64,000 nucleotides of DNA, from NCBI GenBank assembly GCA_026315105.1, contig CM048745.1, positions 151,535,323-151,599,322 of the forward strand, in the 5' to 3' direction. The notes beneath the pieces are model-generated. The model had not been told where the DNA came from, made no database searches, and worked only from the letters and a program-made list of their open reading frames with translations. This stretch comes from Locusta migratoria (Eukaryota > Arthropoda > Insecta > Orthoptera > Acrididae). Positions 9,871 through 21,175 of this stretch are shown here, piece by piece; position 1 is the first letter of the stretch, and each line of letters begins with the position of its first letter. The translations under genes and the position numbers were made by a program.

Positions 9871-10510
9871 AACTAATCATTATATAAATAAACTAACACG
9901 AAAATTGTGGTACAGGTTACTAACTTATTCGTACAAGAAGGCCATTGAAAGTTAAATAATTCGAAAGATTGTTTGTCGTAGATTTCACGAATATAAATAT
10001 TGTGTATGCATTTAGCCAGTAAAAGTGGTAAAAGGAAGTAGAAATTTTCCTATCCACAGCTTGGATCAAGTTGTACATTGGCGTTGTATAAATAGTACAC
10101 GAACCGAAATTGTAGTTCCATTTCAAATATTAGACTAATGAAAGTTATATAATTCGAAAATGGTATGAGAAGTGTATACTTCCGTTTTTATTTGTTATTA
10201 TTGTGTCAGGCATTTTCCTTAACACGTAAAAGATACCACTTCATACCTCCCAGTGCCGGTTAAATTGTACCAAATATCTCAGCGGCCTCCTATGATGATG
10301 TTGGCAACAGATGCTGAATAGTGAGAATCCTGTGAGTGTTCATTTTAGCCAATCGCTTGACAACGCTGTTTTCTCATGGAATCTTCGCTTTATGAGGGCA
10401 ATTATTTTTACTGATCGGACGAGGGTACATACAAGAACCAGTCAACCATAAAGCAGGAACAGCATTATTTGTTTACTTCATGGCCTGTACGACACACTAA
10501 TCGAGTCATT
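9871..10510. other. unassigned DNA inside a LINE
   Basis: This stretch separates the FADD-containing segment (10511-10790) from the downstream connection region of the same LINE type (9350-9870), so it is probably a later insertion. I recognise no element in it. Confidence 0.45.
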
Positions 10511-10790
10511 CTATGTGGTTCGAACAAATGGGCAAAGATTTTCTATCGTGTTGTTGATATTGCCACCGTAATCACGCGAGGTCGCCGACATGATACGTAA
10601 AACTTTACCGCCAGTGACCATTGTAAACACAATTGGTCGACTTTCGACCACAGGCAATACTGGTATTTGTAGTTCTTCTATGTCATTTGCAAACAGAACA
10701 GTATCATCTACGAACCTCCAGCTGTTCAGTCTTTTTCCCAGGAACTTTAATTCCCCTTTCTCCGCCATTCAGTTTGGACACGGCTTTTTG
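10511..10790 (-). mobile_element. RTE-like LINE fragment with RT motif C
   Basis: The minus-strand frame reads RLNSWRFVDDTVLFANDIEEL. The FVDD box is the RT catalytic motif (normally FADD), followed by the usual LFANDIEEL stretch. It probably belongs to the same copy as 9350-9870. Confidence 0.75.
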
Positions 10791-10799
10791 TGGAAATAG

Positions 10800-11106
10800 T
10801 TTGGGAGATACGGAGAGTGTTCTCAGTGGCAGCAGTGAAACCGGCGGCTGGGCAGAGCAGAGCAGAGCAGGTCAGTGCTCCAGGCGGCCGCGGCTGCCAG
10901 CCAGGCCCGGCCTTGGCGCCGGAGACGGCCTTCTGCGCCGCCGCAGGAATGCGAACACATAACTGCACCACGCCACACCGCTCTGCACCCGGCACCACAC
11001 ACGACAAGTACCGCCTTACTCACCAAACACAACCCCTCACACAATCCAACACACTACACTTGCTTCGTTTCTCAAGGTGAAAAAACGCCTTTTGTTCGCT
11101 GCAATT
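10800..11106. other. CpG-rich unassigned block
   Basis: A compact block rich in GC and CpG (about 10840-10960), with an AGAGC-like short tandem and proline/alanine-rich frames on both strands. No domain is recognisable. Similar in character to 2560-3080 and 39780-40180. Confidence 0.4.
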
Positions 11107-11249
11107 GATTTTATTTCTCCCAGACGCGTTTCGACTTTTATTTCAAAGGCATTTCAGTGGGATCTACAAGTACAATTTGTTGAGAGATGTATTGTTTCGA
11201 CAATGGATAAACAAGCAGCCCTCGGTCGCAAATAAAAAAAAAAATTATT

Positions 11250-11295
11250 TTATCAGGTTTCGGCAATGACTAAGATTGCCTTCATCAGAAAATAT
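11250..11295 (-). ncRNA. candidate hammerhead-like motif (Penelope-type 3' end)
   Basis: On the minus strand CTGATGA is followed by AGGCAATCTTAGTCATTGCC, which folds into a 6-bp stem GGCAAT/ATTGCC with a 7-base loop, and then by GAAAC. This is the conserved core-stem II-core order of hammerhead ribozymes, which are known in Penelope-like elements. Stems I and III are not clear, so activity is not implied. Confidence 0.5.
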
Positions 11296-11368
11296 ATAAC
11301 AAAACAAGTCACATAATAAAATACACTATTCAGCTGTATAGCTTACGTCACAAAGGTTAAAAAGAATA

Positions 11369-11395
11369 TTTTTTTTTTTTTTTTTTTTTTTTTTT
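11369..11395. repeat. poly-T tract
   Basis: 27 consecutive T just downstream of a Penelope-type motif. It may be a poly-A tail read from the opposite strand. Confidence 0.9.
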
Positions 11396-11908
11396 GGAAA
11401 AAGCTAGCCACTATGGGCTGCAAGCCTGCATCGGAGTATAGGCCCGCTTGTTTATCCATTGACGTTGTAACGGTCGCTGACAATAGTTACTATGTTTAAA
11501 ATTTCAAGCATTGTTCGAGATTATAAACAGTTCACGTACCGTGAAACGGGGTGATTTCTGACAATTTTGAGATTATTTTCACTGTAACTTTCGTACATTT
11601 TGTCAGATTTCATTGTTTTTACGGAAGTGGTGGGGTATATGTCTACTCAAGAATGTATCCTTCAAACAGAACGTCCATGTGCATCCACTTTGCCTGAGAC
11701 AGACGATGTGTCCGAAATCACCACCATGGACTGGGGTGATTTCGGACTCGTGTATTTTCAATCTCTGTCCGGTGCTTTGAAGTGTACGGGGTAATTTCGG
11801 ACACAAATTGACATTTTCTATTATTCTACTTTCTTTCTGTTTGATTTGAGCGACTTTTAACACCAAAATTTTAAACATGGCTGCAATTCAGCAACGGTGG
11901 GACAACAA

Positions 11909-12272
11909 TCCAAGCGTCAACACAGTTTCAGCCGACCAGTTGCATAAAATAGTTTACATCTATAAACCTTTACCCAGGTTTCGGCAAAATTAATTTTGCC
12001 TTCTTCAGAAGGATACATTAAAAAAGTTGTTAAAATGTTTCTGACTCCATGTCAATAGATTAAAATTTTAAAATTTAAAAACAAAGTCACATGCTAAAAT
12101 TTTTGGAGCATGTCCACACACAGGTGAAGTGAGCACTGCGCCACATTTTAACAACTTTTTTAATGTATCCTTCTGAAGAAGGCAAAATTAATTTTGCCGA
12201 AACCTGGGTAAAGGTTTATAGATGTAAACTATTTTATGCAACTGGTCGGCTGAAACTGTGTTGACGCTTGGA
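11909..12272. repeat. 129-nt perfect inverted repeat, Penelope-type
   Basis: Arms 11909-12037 and 12144-12272 are reverse complements over all 129 positions, with a 106-nt spacer. Each arm includes CTGAAGA, a GGCAAAATTAATTTTGCC stem and GAAACC, a variant of the hammerhead-like motif of the other palindromes. The outer ends read AACTGGTCGGCTGAAAC-like, related to the end of the neighbouring palindrome (CAACTGGTTGGTCTCAAC). It lies inside the pogo-like element. Confidence 0.9.
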
Positions 12273-12439
12273 CTTTTAACATATTTTAAGGGCGTCAATC
12301 ATTAAAATAAGGCATAAGAACTGATGTAAGGAATTTTATTTATTAAAGGCTTTTCTATACTGATGAATTTAAACATAGCTTGTCGACTGCAGCAACTGTA
12401 TGTTTATCAATATTTGACAAATTTTAGTCCAACCAGCTG

Positions 12440-12720
12440 CAAAATTTGATAAAAATACCTTGATCTAGATTTCGGCATCATCTAAGGGTGCCTTCATCAG
12501 AAGAATAAAAATTAAAACATAAGACGTGCAATTACGAGCAGTGTACTCAAGTTAAACTTATACAATTATGCAACTCGCTAGCAAAAGGCTAGCAAGTCAA
12601 AAAATAAAATAAAGGCACCTCGCCTGTGTTAGGCTTACAGTGCTGATGAAGGCACCGTTAGATGACGCCGAAATCTAGATCAAGGTATTTTACCAAATTT
12701 TGCAACTGGTTGGTCTCAAC
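12440..12720. repeat. second Penelope-type inverted repeat
   Basis: Arms at about 12432-12500 and 12643-12714 pair imperfectly. Both contain CTGATGA, a GGC...GCC stem and GAAATCTAGATCAAGG, on the minus strand at 12470-12500 and on the plus strand at 12643-12673. The arms are diverged relative to the 129-nt repeat beside it, so it is the older of the two. Confidence 0.75.
12643..12673 (+). ncRNA. candidate hammerhead-like motif
   Basis: CTGATGA, a GGC...GCC stem with a 14-base interior, then GAAA. The mirror copy on the minus strand is at 12470-12500. Only the core and stem II can be argued from sequence. Confidence 0.45.
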
Positions 12721-12940
12721 TTTGTCGAATATTTGCTTTTCTATGCGTTAATTTGCCACACTGAATATCTCGAACTGCTTTCTTTAAAATATGATACCGA
12801 TCTTTAATACCTATTTTTACTTTTATACGTTCTAGGCATTGTCCGAATTCACCCCACAAAGGACACGATTTTCGAAAAAAGCCCCAATTACTTTGAAACT
12901 TTAGACAAAACTCGTGACAAACTGGTACAAAACTTCTCAC
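12716..12940 (-). pseudogene. pogo-like transposase N-terminus (psq helix-turn-helix)
   Basis: The last third of this 74-codon frame, KDRYHILKKAVRDIQCGKL then THRKA, matches the psq-type DNA-binding helix-turn-helix of pogo/Tigger transposases, where a helix ending in VRNGKLS is followed by LRKAA and a GIPKSTL turn. In those proteins the domain binds the terminal inverted repeats. Here the frame stops right after THRKANIRQS, exactly where the neighbouring palindrome begins, so the insertion removed the rest of the HTH and the DDE domain. The frame runs away from the nearby right terminus, as expected for a transposase. The upstream residues (MRSFVPVCHEFCLKF...) do not look like transposase. 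Confidence 0.6.
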
Positions 12941-13256
12941 AGTGCCTCAGCCTACTGATCTCGTTCACAACTGATGCTACAAGTACAATACTTTTCCGCC
13001 AGTCGCAACAACAGTAAGTTTCCGCTACATAACACAGCAAGAATTTTCGACAATTAGACTGTCCGATTGATTATTTCGTCGGAAAACAATCGATTCAAAC
13101 GCGGGAGCGCGGGACGCAGGAATTACAGTTTCGTGCATAAAATAAGCAGCACGCGGAGGTGGAAAATATTGTCGATTCGTTGCTATGGAGCGGGAAAGAG
13201 GAGATAAATCATATGTCCGAAATCACCCCGGTTTCCGAAATCACCTCGTTTGACGG

Positions 13257-15456
13257 TATTTATTTATTTTTACATAAGGGAAGAAGTTTTTACTTACAAG
13301 CAGTTTGACAAATGTCTCAATGTACTTGGAAATTAGGTAGAAAAATGAATATATTTCTTATCTTCAATGTCTCATTCTATTGCCCCCCCCCCCCCCCCCT
13401 TTCATACGAAACTCTGACCACATTCGACAGGAGAAACTTATTATCCGTGTCCCTCTCGTACATCAACACATTTGACGTAGTATTTAGTGTCATAACAAGG
13501 GAGAGGGATAACGGCAGAGAAGCAGAAAGAAAAGCGACAGAGGATCTTAAGGGAGGAAAAAGCGTAGAAAATAAATTGAGGGAAAGGTAAAGTTTGAGGT
13601 GTAGCGGGAACTGGGCAGAGTAAGCTGCAGAGAAAAAGCTATTGTGATGATAGGTGGGCAAATGCGTTTTCAGCACCGACCTTTAGGTAAAAAATACTAA
13701 TTCCTGAAGTATACCTGACCAAGTTATTTATTCTATGGTCATGTGGTTGCTCAGGCGCAGAAACATAGTTTTCTTTTGAAGTTTCGGCGGGATCTGACCT
13801 TTTTTTTTAAATATTTTCAGGAAGATTGTTCCAAAGTTAGGTTCCTGATATATTAAAAAAAAAAAATAGAAAACGTGGCAGTATTGTGCGATAATACAGA
13901 GAGGATTTTACTTTATTGGAAATGTATAGTTCTGTTGTGCTGCTGAGATACAAGGTTTAGAGTTTACGATAAATAAGAGGGAGTGTAAAGATTAAGAAAA
14001 GGACAGACGAAGCATAGCTTATCACAATCTCTACGGTTATCAGCACGAAGCCATGATAACTGCCCGTAGGCTTGAGTGACGTGGTCGAAAGAGCGTACGA
14101 CGCAAATGAATCGTACACAAGCATTCGCCGACAATTCTAGCCTGCTTAAGCTTTCGTACGAAAGACCTTGATAATATCACCACCATAGTGCAGTACGTGG
14201 AGTATTAGTGTCTCCAAGAACTTCTTTTTCATCTGAAGAGGAAACACTTTTCTGTATAGGGTGGAGTGACACTGACACCTTACAGACTGCAGTTGCGTAA
14301 GCAGTACATACTAGGTGTTGGTCCATAATCATTCCTAAGCTCTTTGCCTCGTCCAAGTTAACACTTTCACAAGCAATATTCCTTTTCCCTCCCCCCTACC
14401 CAGAGCGAAGCACTTTTACCCCTTTGAGTCATACCAACACTTTTGGAAATGATACGCACTGAAATTTGTTTTTATCCTTTTTTATTACGTTACTGGAGCA
14501 AATTAAAATTTTCATTTTTTTCAATTTTCATAAGAAAATATAGAGGGGGTTTCACTGTGAAACCACTATGATAAAAGGGTTTATTCAATGTCTTTAAAGG
14601 AGTCCACTAATTTTGAATTATTAACATTATTACACTAACATAACATTTTCTTTCATATTTATTGATGTTTCGAACTAAACCTAAATTTTTTTTATCGTTT
14701 TATGAAAAATTTCTAAGAACACACTTTGCATGAGCATCTCGTTGCATGTGACTCCTTTTTGAACTACAATTTACACATCCTGTAGATTTGCTATGAACAG
14801 CCAAATGCGGTTTATTGGATTGTCTTTTGTCCACAGAGACTTTCTTGAAGTCCGTTTAGGGCTTTAGGGTGAGACGGTGGTTTCACAGTGAGTCAACAAT
14901 GCCACAAGGGGATACGGAATACCCTTGGTGGTACCACATCGACCTGAATCCCCTCCGTCAATGTCGCACACGTTATTATCGTGCTTGGTCGACCACGTCG
15001 TTGCTTATCAGCCACACCTGCTGTGGCGCTATCGAAAGCTGTTCGTCATATCAGAAGCGTACGTTCAGACCAGCTGTCGTGGCATTCTTGTAGACGGGCC
15101 ATTCCATCTCAAATCTGACAGCAGGAAGCATTTCACTTTTTGTGTGGTTTCATTTTTCTGTCATAGAAATTAGACGTTAATGTCTTTGACAAAGTCGTTG
15201 CAGTGATATATAAACGCTTGCGGTTGTATTTTGGGAGCGAAAGTAAAGTAATTTCATGAAATCATGCGATTATGACACTCATAGCTCGCAAACTATTCAA
15301 AATAAAATTTTCAAATAAATCACAAAATTAAGTCATTATTTGTAGATTTATGGTGTACTTATGCAGTATTTACAGAAATCAAATTTCAAGTGCTTTTTAT
15401 CATTTGTTATCTTTTGTGGATAAAATGCATTTTAACTGCAATAAAATGTATGCCAT
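13257..15456. other. unassigned DNA
   Basis: Contains a C-homopolymer (about 13382-13398) and a few short A/T tracts. ORFs at 13312-13590, 13377-13676 and 14869-15173 lack recognisable motifs, and I cannot name any element here. Confidence 0.5.
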
Positions 15457-15466
15457 ATTGTTCAGC

Positions 15467-15666
15467 GCCGGGGTGGAGTGGCCGAGCGCATTGAGGAGCT
15501 ATGCTCTGATGCGTGAGGCCGTCCCCCGTCGGGGGTTCGAATCATCTCGGGCATGGATGTTTGTATTGTCTTTAGTATAAGTTAGTTTTTTGAATAGTTT
15601 GTAAGTTTAGGGACTGATGTCACCGCATTTACGTCCCATAAGCTTAAGAAACATTTGTACATTTTG
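15467..15666 (+). mobile_element. tRNA-derived SINE, family D
   Basis: The head reads GGGGTGGAGTGGCCGAGCG (A-box) and the B-box is GGGGGTTCGAATCATC. The tail shares TTTGTAAGTTTAGGGACTGA with family A. The flanking duplication is ATTGTTCAGC (15457-15466, 15667-15676). The head differs from A and resembles a leucine/serine-type tRNA beginning. Confidence 0.88.
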
Positions 15667-15676
15667 ATTGTTCAGC

Positions 15677-16544
15677 ATTCGACTTAAAAACACTAGCAGT
15701 GAACAGAGTTTGTTATCTTTAATAGAGAGCTGTAGAAAAGATTAAATGTATCTAGAAACTGCGCCGAATTTGCCGGCTGCACTGCACCGTATTGTCTGCA
15801 ACCAGTCAGTCCTTAAGCCGCATGATGACTGTGCCCATAGCCGATTGGCGTTTTCTTCTGTTCAGTGGACGGCAGCCCGCCGCAGTCTACCTAGTAAGTG
15901 CAGCGCAAGCTTAGATATTTATTAAGTAATTTCTTCCCACGATGAAGATAAGGGACTCCATAATAATTGAAATCAACGTGTAATACAAAGAAATTCAATC
16001 CTATTCAAGGCTAATGCTTATGAAAAAGGCATTTTTTAATAGATAAAAAAAAGGCTTTACAACGATTAATTCTTGCCATGTTATTGTTATATACATACAT
16101 TAACTTCAGATACTCAGCTTCAGAATGAACCGTAGTTCACCGGAATTCTCTAAGAGGTTCTTGATTGCCCAGATGCAAGAACCTGTCTGCGTCACACGCT
16201 TTCACCTTTCCCAGGTGTTCGTAACAGCCACTGTTTTCTGTTTTGTCGTTGTCTTTTACTTTCGGTGAGGGGAGAGGAAGGGTGTATTGTATGAAGCGTT
16301 ATGTGCACCTTCATGAAACGTACTTCGAAGTTGTGGTCGCATCCCCGGGAATTCAGGTAACTTGTTACCTATCTACTGTACTTGAGTCGTCACTGAATAA
16401 AGGTGACAACACTTCATTCGTGATTTTAGATGTTTATCACGGTTATACTTTTTTCTATTTTGCCTGCCGCCCAACTCAGTCCTTTAGGTTGCTTGCTTCA
16501 CCCGTTACGGAGATACACGTTCCTCATTCCCGCCTGAAGGCAGG
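15677..16544. other. unassigned DNA
   Basis: No named element. The plus ORF at 16243-16593 runs into the dispersed repeat that follows and shows no domain. Confidence 0.45.
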
Positions 16545-16712
16545 AAGATTACGATTTAACGTCCCTTCCACATCGTGCTCATTACAGACGTAGCACAAGC
16601 TCTTGATAGTGTTTGTTAAATCGTGGAAGGAATTCGGCCGAACCCTCTGAACGAAACCACCCCGGCATTTGGCTGAAGCGATTTAAGAAAACCGCGGAAA
16701 ACCTAAATTGCG
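16545..16712 (+). repeat. dispersed repeat, family G
   Basis: Blocks GATTACGATTTAACGTCCC, AGCACAAGCTC, CGGCATTTGGCTGAAGCGAT and GGAAAACCTAAAT are those of a repeat I recognise from orthopteran DNA. A second, more decayed copy lies at 54832-54995. Its class is unknown to me. Confidence 0.6.
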
Positions 16713-18552
16713 ATAAATGAGAAGCACAATGCTATCTTGTATGTTACAGAAACCACCAACGAGTGATTTTCGTAGGCAGCTGGTGCTTGGTGGCTGCTCT
16801 TCCTTCGCAGCTCTTTCATGTATGCTTCTCTCCAGCTGCCTCCCGTCTCCCCACTCCCACATTTTCCCTCACCTGGATTCTCTAAAGACTATGATTCTCA
16901 TGTTTGTAGCAGTGTTTTACTTAATACTATCTGGCCTGAAGATGTTAAACTATAGTGTAACAACATATATTTTGTATAGTACTCAACTAAAATTGTATAG
17001 TCAAAAAGACAAAATTTTTGTACAGTACTCAATGATTTTAAATTTTTTATACAGTACCCATTTAAAATTGTATAATTTAACAGAAAAAATTTGTGTACAG
17101 CAGTAAACTATTCAAAAGTATATAACAGAAAAGACAGAGGGAGAGAGTGTGTATGTGTGGCGAAAGTTTAAACAGAAAGTATCGCCATTGGTGGATTTTC
17201 CACATAAACACTGACTTACGCAGACTTCAGTATGCACTTGACCGCTAGAGTTGTTCTGGGGTAAATTGTAAACATCTTTTATGTATCTATGACACTAATA
17301 GTTTTAAGGGAAATTTTAATAGAGTTATGGTGAGTGTAAAGTTACTGTTACTTATTCGTTATGTTTTATCAAAGTGTTGGATGAAATGTTAATACCATTG
17401 ACTCTGATAATGGCGTATGTCGAAACGCGTAAGGCCTTATAAAAGTGCAATTGTGGCCAAGGCAGTTAAAATTATTTTCAAATGCAACTAAATGAGGATG
17501 CCCGTCCTTCCGAATACGAGTCCATTGTGTTACTACTGCAGCACCACACACTGTGTCAAGCGAGGCGGGGAACATGATGCGCAAAGAGACTGGAAAATGA
17601 GGAAGTGGACCGAAAGCGAAAGGAGAAGGGCGACAGGTTCGATGAATGGCTAGAGGGAGGTGGAGAGGGACGGGGGGGGGGGGGGCGGTGACGAGGAGAT
17701 GAACGGAGATTAGAAAATGATTACTGCTCTCAATTTCTATCATAGGTAATTATACTCCACATGCTCCCGAGTCGGTATATCATTTGATTCGTACGTTTAT
17801 GCAGGAAACGGCTTTACAATAAAAATGGTTTTCTGTGAAAACATATTCTTCCCTTTCTTTCATTCCACATAATCACAGCAAGGCAAGGCTTTGATTTGAG
17901 TGATGTATTTTCTCGGTGAGACACAATGGCTCTATTTAGTTTTACATTCACTTCACATCAGACTAGGTCGCATCGGAGAGAAATAGATAGAGAGAGAAAG
18001 TAGGAATGAAACTTTTAAGCATCTGAATGATCAGAAGACGTCGGAAGAACATCAGAGCAGATTGTACGAAACGTTAAGTGAAATAGAAAAATACCTGAGT
18101 CTAATTACCAAGGAGGAGGTTATACACCAGAACGTCAGATTTATAGTATGGAGCTAAAATGAATCGAGTCAGCATTAGACAGAGGGACGAGTAAGGTCGT
18201 TATCGCTCACGTACGTCAGAGCATAAGCGTGCTGTTTGTTTTTCTCATACCCGTTTAAGTGAATAGCTCCATAAACACAATACACGAGAAAAATACCCAA
18301 GGGTAAACTTTTACGCGATTTGCAACAGACGGCGAACGTGACTTCCCGTCTCAGATTTAAGTACCGTCTAAAGCTAGGGGCCCATAAAAGCAACACACAC
18401 AAAAAGAACATTAAAATGGGACGACAAACAGGTTAAATTTTGCACTATTTGCAACAGCCTGCGTAGGGGACGTCCCACCTCAGTTTTAAGTAACTTGTTG
18501 TGACAACAATCGTCTACAGCTGCGGGCTCATAAACACACACAATTATTTTAA
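16713..18552. other. unassigned DNA with one stem-loop relic
   Basis: At 17403-17425 CTGATAA and GAAACGCG bracket a short segment, reminiscent of the Penelope-type motif but without a clear stem. The ORFs at 16717-17106 and 17369-17743 have no known domain. A run of G near 17670 adds low complexity. Confidence 0.4.
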
Positions 18553-18553
18553 A

Positions 18554-19085
18554 AAAAGTAAGGTAAAAATATTCAAATGTTTGTAAAGTCTATGGGACAT
18601 AACTACGGGGTCATCAGTCCCTAAACTTACAAACTTCTTACGAATTAGCTAATCCTAAGGACGGCATAAATAGCCATGCCCGAGGGGGGATTCGAACCCC
18701 CGACCGTAGTGGCCGTGCAGACCGTGACTAGAGCGCCTCAGTACCCTCGGCCACCGCGGCTAGCAAAAAGTAAGGTAAAGCAGTCAACAATCCGAAGACT
18801 GGTTTGAACACCATAGTGCTTTACTATGCATGGTCCTGTTTGGAGGTGGTATGCCGTTGCCTTCCTCTGACCTTCGAACTGACTTATGACTTACCCAGCG
18901 AGTTACAGGGGGACCTACAGTTTAACGTGGGTTACGAACCACGGTGATAATCGGTAGTTTTCACATGAGCAATACTGCCAGAGGTGACAGAAGTGCAGAG
19001 TGACAAAAATCCTAGGACCTGGAGGAGATAGAACCCGGGACCTTTGGATTTGTAGTCTGGCACTCTACCACTGTGCAACTGAAGC
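18554..19085 (-). mobile_element. tRNA-derived SINE family B, interrupted near its tail end
   Basis: Matches 1907-2428 through GTCAACAATCCGAAGA, TGCCGTTGCCTTCCTC and the tRNA-like head at the right (minus: GTGGTAGAGTGCCAGAC, then a degraded GGTTCTATCTCC B-box). SINE A is inserted at 18568-18764, in the AAGTAAGGTAAA start of the unit. Confidence 0.8.
18568..18764 (-). mobile_element. SINE family A inside SINE family B
   Basis: Full-length copy on the minus strand with B-box GGGGGTTCGAATCCCCCCTC. The 15-bp duplication AAAAAGTAAGGTAAA (18553-18567, 18765-18779) is family B sequence. Confidence 0.93.
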
Positions 19086-19436
19086 GCACACAAATTACCA
19101 TGGGAAAATTTTAGAAGGGCGATGAAAACTTCCCGTCTGTTTTCAGTAACGTGTGGTGACAGCATTTTGACCTGACAAACCTTGAACCATCGAATCTCAG
19201 CCTAGCCACGTTTAACGAAGATGCATTTGAGAAAAGAACAGCTACATGAATAGCGTCACTGAGAGAAACACTAGTGGTCCCGTAGTATCAGTGAAATACT
19301 GAGTCAACATTGCACCGTTAGCAGATGTTGCAGTGAATAAGTAAACCAAAAGAGGGGTAAAGCATTTTCGTATTACAACCGTAACAACTGAACAGTTATT
19401 TTATGAAAATTGTCAATAGAAAAGGTCCGCAACAGC
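19086..19436. other. unassigned DNA
   Basis: Nothing recognisable on either strand. Confidence 0.5.
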
Positions 19437-19770
19437 TGTGCCGCAGTAGATGTACCGGTTCCCGCTAGATCACGGAAGTTAAGCACTGTCGGGCTTGGCT
19501 AGCACTCAGATGGGTAACCGTCCGGGTTTGCCGACAGCTGATGTCAAGCGGGGTGCACTCAGCCCTTGCGAGGCGAACTGAGGAGCTACTTGATGGAGAA
19601 GTAGCGGCTTCGGTCTCTAGAAAACCGACACAACGTCCGGGTGTCGGGGGGGGGGGGGGGGGGGGCTGACCACGTCCCCTCCGTACCGGTGGAGGATGAC
19701 ACGGCGGCCGGTCGGTACCCGTTGGGACCTCGAGGCCTGTGTGGGACAGAGTTAACTATGTTTAGGTCCA
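19437..19770 (+). mobile_element. 5S-rRNA-derived SINE
   Basis: About 19445-19545 follows the layout of a eukaryotic 5S rRNA gene: GATCACGGAAGTTAAGCAC, GTCGGGC, then AGCACTCAGATGGGTAACCG. These are the A-box and C-box neighbourhoods of the internal promoter. The acceptor-helix ends of a real 5S gene are absent, and an unrelated body follows (GCGAACTGAGGAGCTACTTG, GGATGACACGGCGGCCGGTC), interrupted by a G-homopolymer (about 19647-19666). This is therefore a SINE3-type retroposon and not an rRNA gene. Confidence 0.85.
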
Positions 19771-20180
19771 CTGATCCGTGGGTTGCCTGTTCCTGGAATA
19801 TGTATCTCTGAGATCGTAAGCGACCATAGTGTTAATTGCGGAGGTGCGAAGAACAACAGCAATAACATCAGTTCAACATAAGAGCAACTGGCGGCTACAA
19901 AAAGAGAAAAAAAATATTCCCCAGCGCAGTGTCCATAACCCCAACTTCTTCAATATTTACTCGAAATATATTTCATATATACCGATAGCGGTTCAGGAAT
20001 TAAATGACAATGATATTGGAGAAACACTAGGTGAGAGTCCATAAATCTAAACAGACTATTACAATATAATTAAGCCGAAACCCAATAACTCAAGATCTGT
20101 CTATCCTAACAACAGAGGGACAAAGGGAGAACTTAATGTTAGGTGGAATGGCAAAAGACTGACCGCTCTTTTCCAGGGGG
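19771..20180. other. unassigned DNA
   Basis: The ORF at 19829-20044 has no recognisable motif, and no terminal repeats were seen. Confidence 0.45.
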
Positions 20181-20189
20181 CTTGGGTGT

Positions 20190-20382
20190 TAAATGTATGT
20201 TAAGCTTATTGGACTCAACTGCGGGGTCATCAGTCCCTAAACTTACAAACTACTTATGAAGTATCTTATACTAAATACAGCACAAACATCCCCGCCCGAA
20301 GGAGGATTCGAACCCCCGATGGGAAACGGCCTCGTGCATCGGAGCATAGTGCGTCAATGCGCTCGTCCACTCCGCCGCGGCA
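20190..20382 (-). mobile_element. tRNA-derived SINE, family D
   Basis: Minus-strand head GCCGCGGCGGAGTGGACGAG and B-box GGGGGTTCGAATCCTCC. The tail contains GGGACTGATGACCCCGCAGT. The duplication is CTTGGGTGT (20181-20189, 20383-20391). Confidence 0.88.
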
Positions 20383-20391
20383 CTTGGGTGT

Positions 20392-21175
20392 CTCGCTTAA
20401 TAGTACGTATCCATTTGAAGCACACAGAATATTCCAAACAAGAAACAACTTACTTGACAAGTAACAACATCAAAATGTGGAGCTAAACCAATAGTTTTAC
20501 GCACCAAGGCCATGGCACGCTATGCAAAGAAGGAACAAAACGGCTTCTAGAGCAATGTCACCCAATACACAGCTACCACCAGTCTGTACAAAAAGCCTTG
20601 AAAGTCGTTTTCTCCAGTTAACCAAACCACCCAAACATACGACAAAAGCTAGTAGAATAAGACTGTGGCAGGAACAAGAAGAATACGCCCACTATGCTGC
20701 CGCCAGCTGCAGAACGTGACTGAAAGAGGTGGGAAACTTTGAATAAACTGCGTCCTGCAATGGGTAGGTGCAATTACAACGTGGACAAGTGTAACAGCTT
20801 TGTGTCCGTGTTTCTAATCAGTTACAAATACGCCACCATATCTATGACTCATTTGAATTCTGCTACCGGAGTGTACCGTGTCCCCTCTCATGTTCGAACT
20901 GGCATCGCGTTTCACCCTATCGAATTACGAGGTCAATAACAGCCTTACAGATGAAACTGATCCGGTAATCGGCTAATGTCAAATGTTGTTCGTCACTGAT
21001 TTACATCGCCTAAAGGCCAAGTAATACAGTAACATAGTACACAGCTAACACAGCGAATCGTATCGTACTGATAACTCAAAATTGGCAGCTTGCGTATGGT
21101 CGCCATTCTGGTTAACCAACGATAACCAAGTAAAAGTTTGGAAAGTAGGAGGCGAAGTACCAGCGGAAGTAAAGT
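20392..21175. other. unassigned DNA
   Basis: Several short ORFs without motifs. No repeats identified. Confidence 0.45.

Larger units (their letters stand above)
11539..13256 (-). mobile_element. pogo-like DNA transposon with later insertions
   Basis: The termini are CCGTGAAACGGGGTGATTTC on the left and, read inward from the right, CCGTCAAACGAGGTGATTTC (two mismatches). TA flanks both ends (11537-11538, 13257-13258), the Tc1/mariner/pogo duplication. GTGATTTCGGAC-like repeats recur near the ends. The right part encodes a pogo/psq-type helix-turn-helix on the minus strand. Two Penelope-type palindromes lie in the middle (11909-12272 and about 12440-12720). No DDE catalytic segment is recognisable. 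Confidence 0.75.

Noticed and set aside
19445..19545. 5S rRNA gene
   Set aside because: Only the internal part matches. The terminal helix is missing and a SINE body follows.
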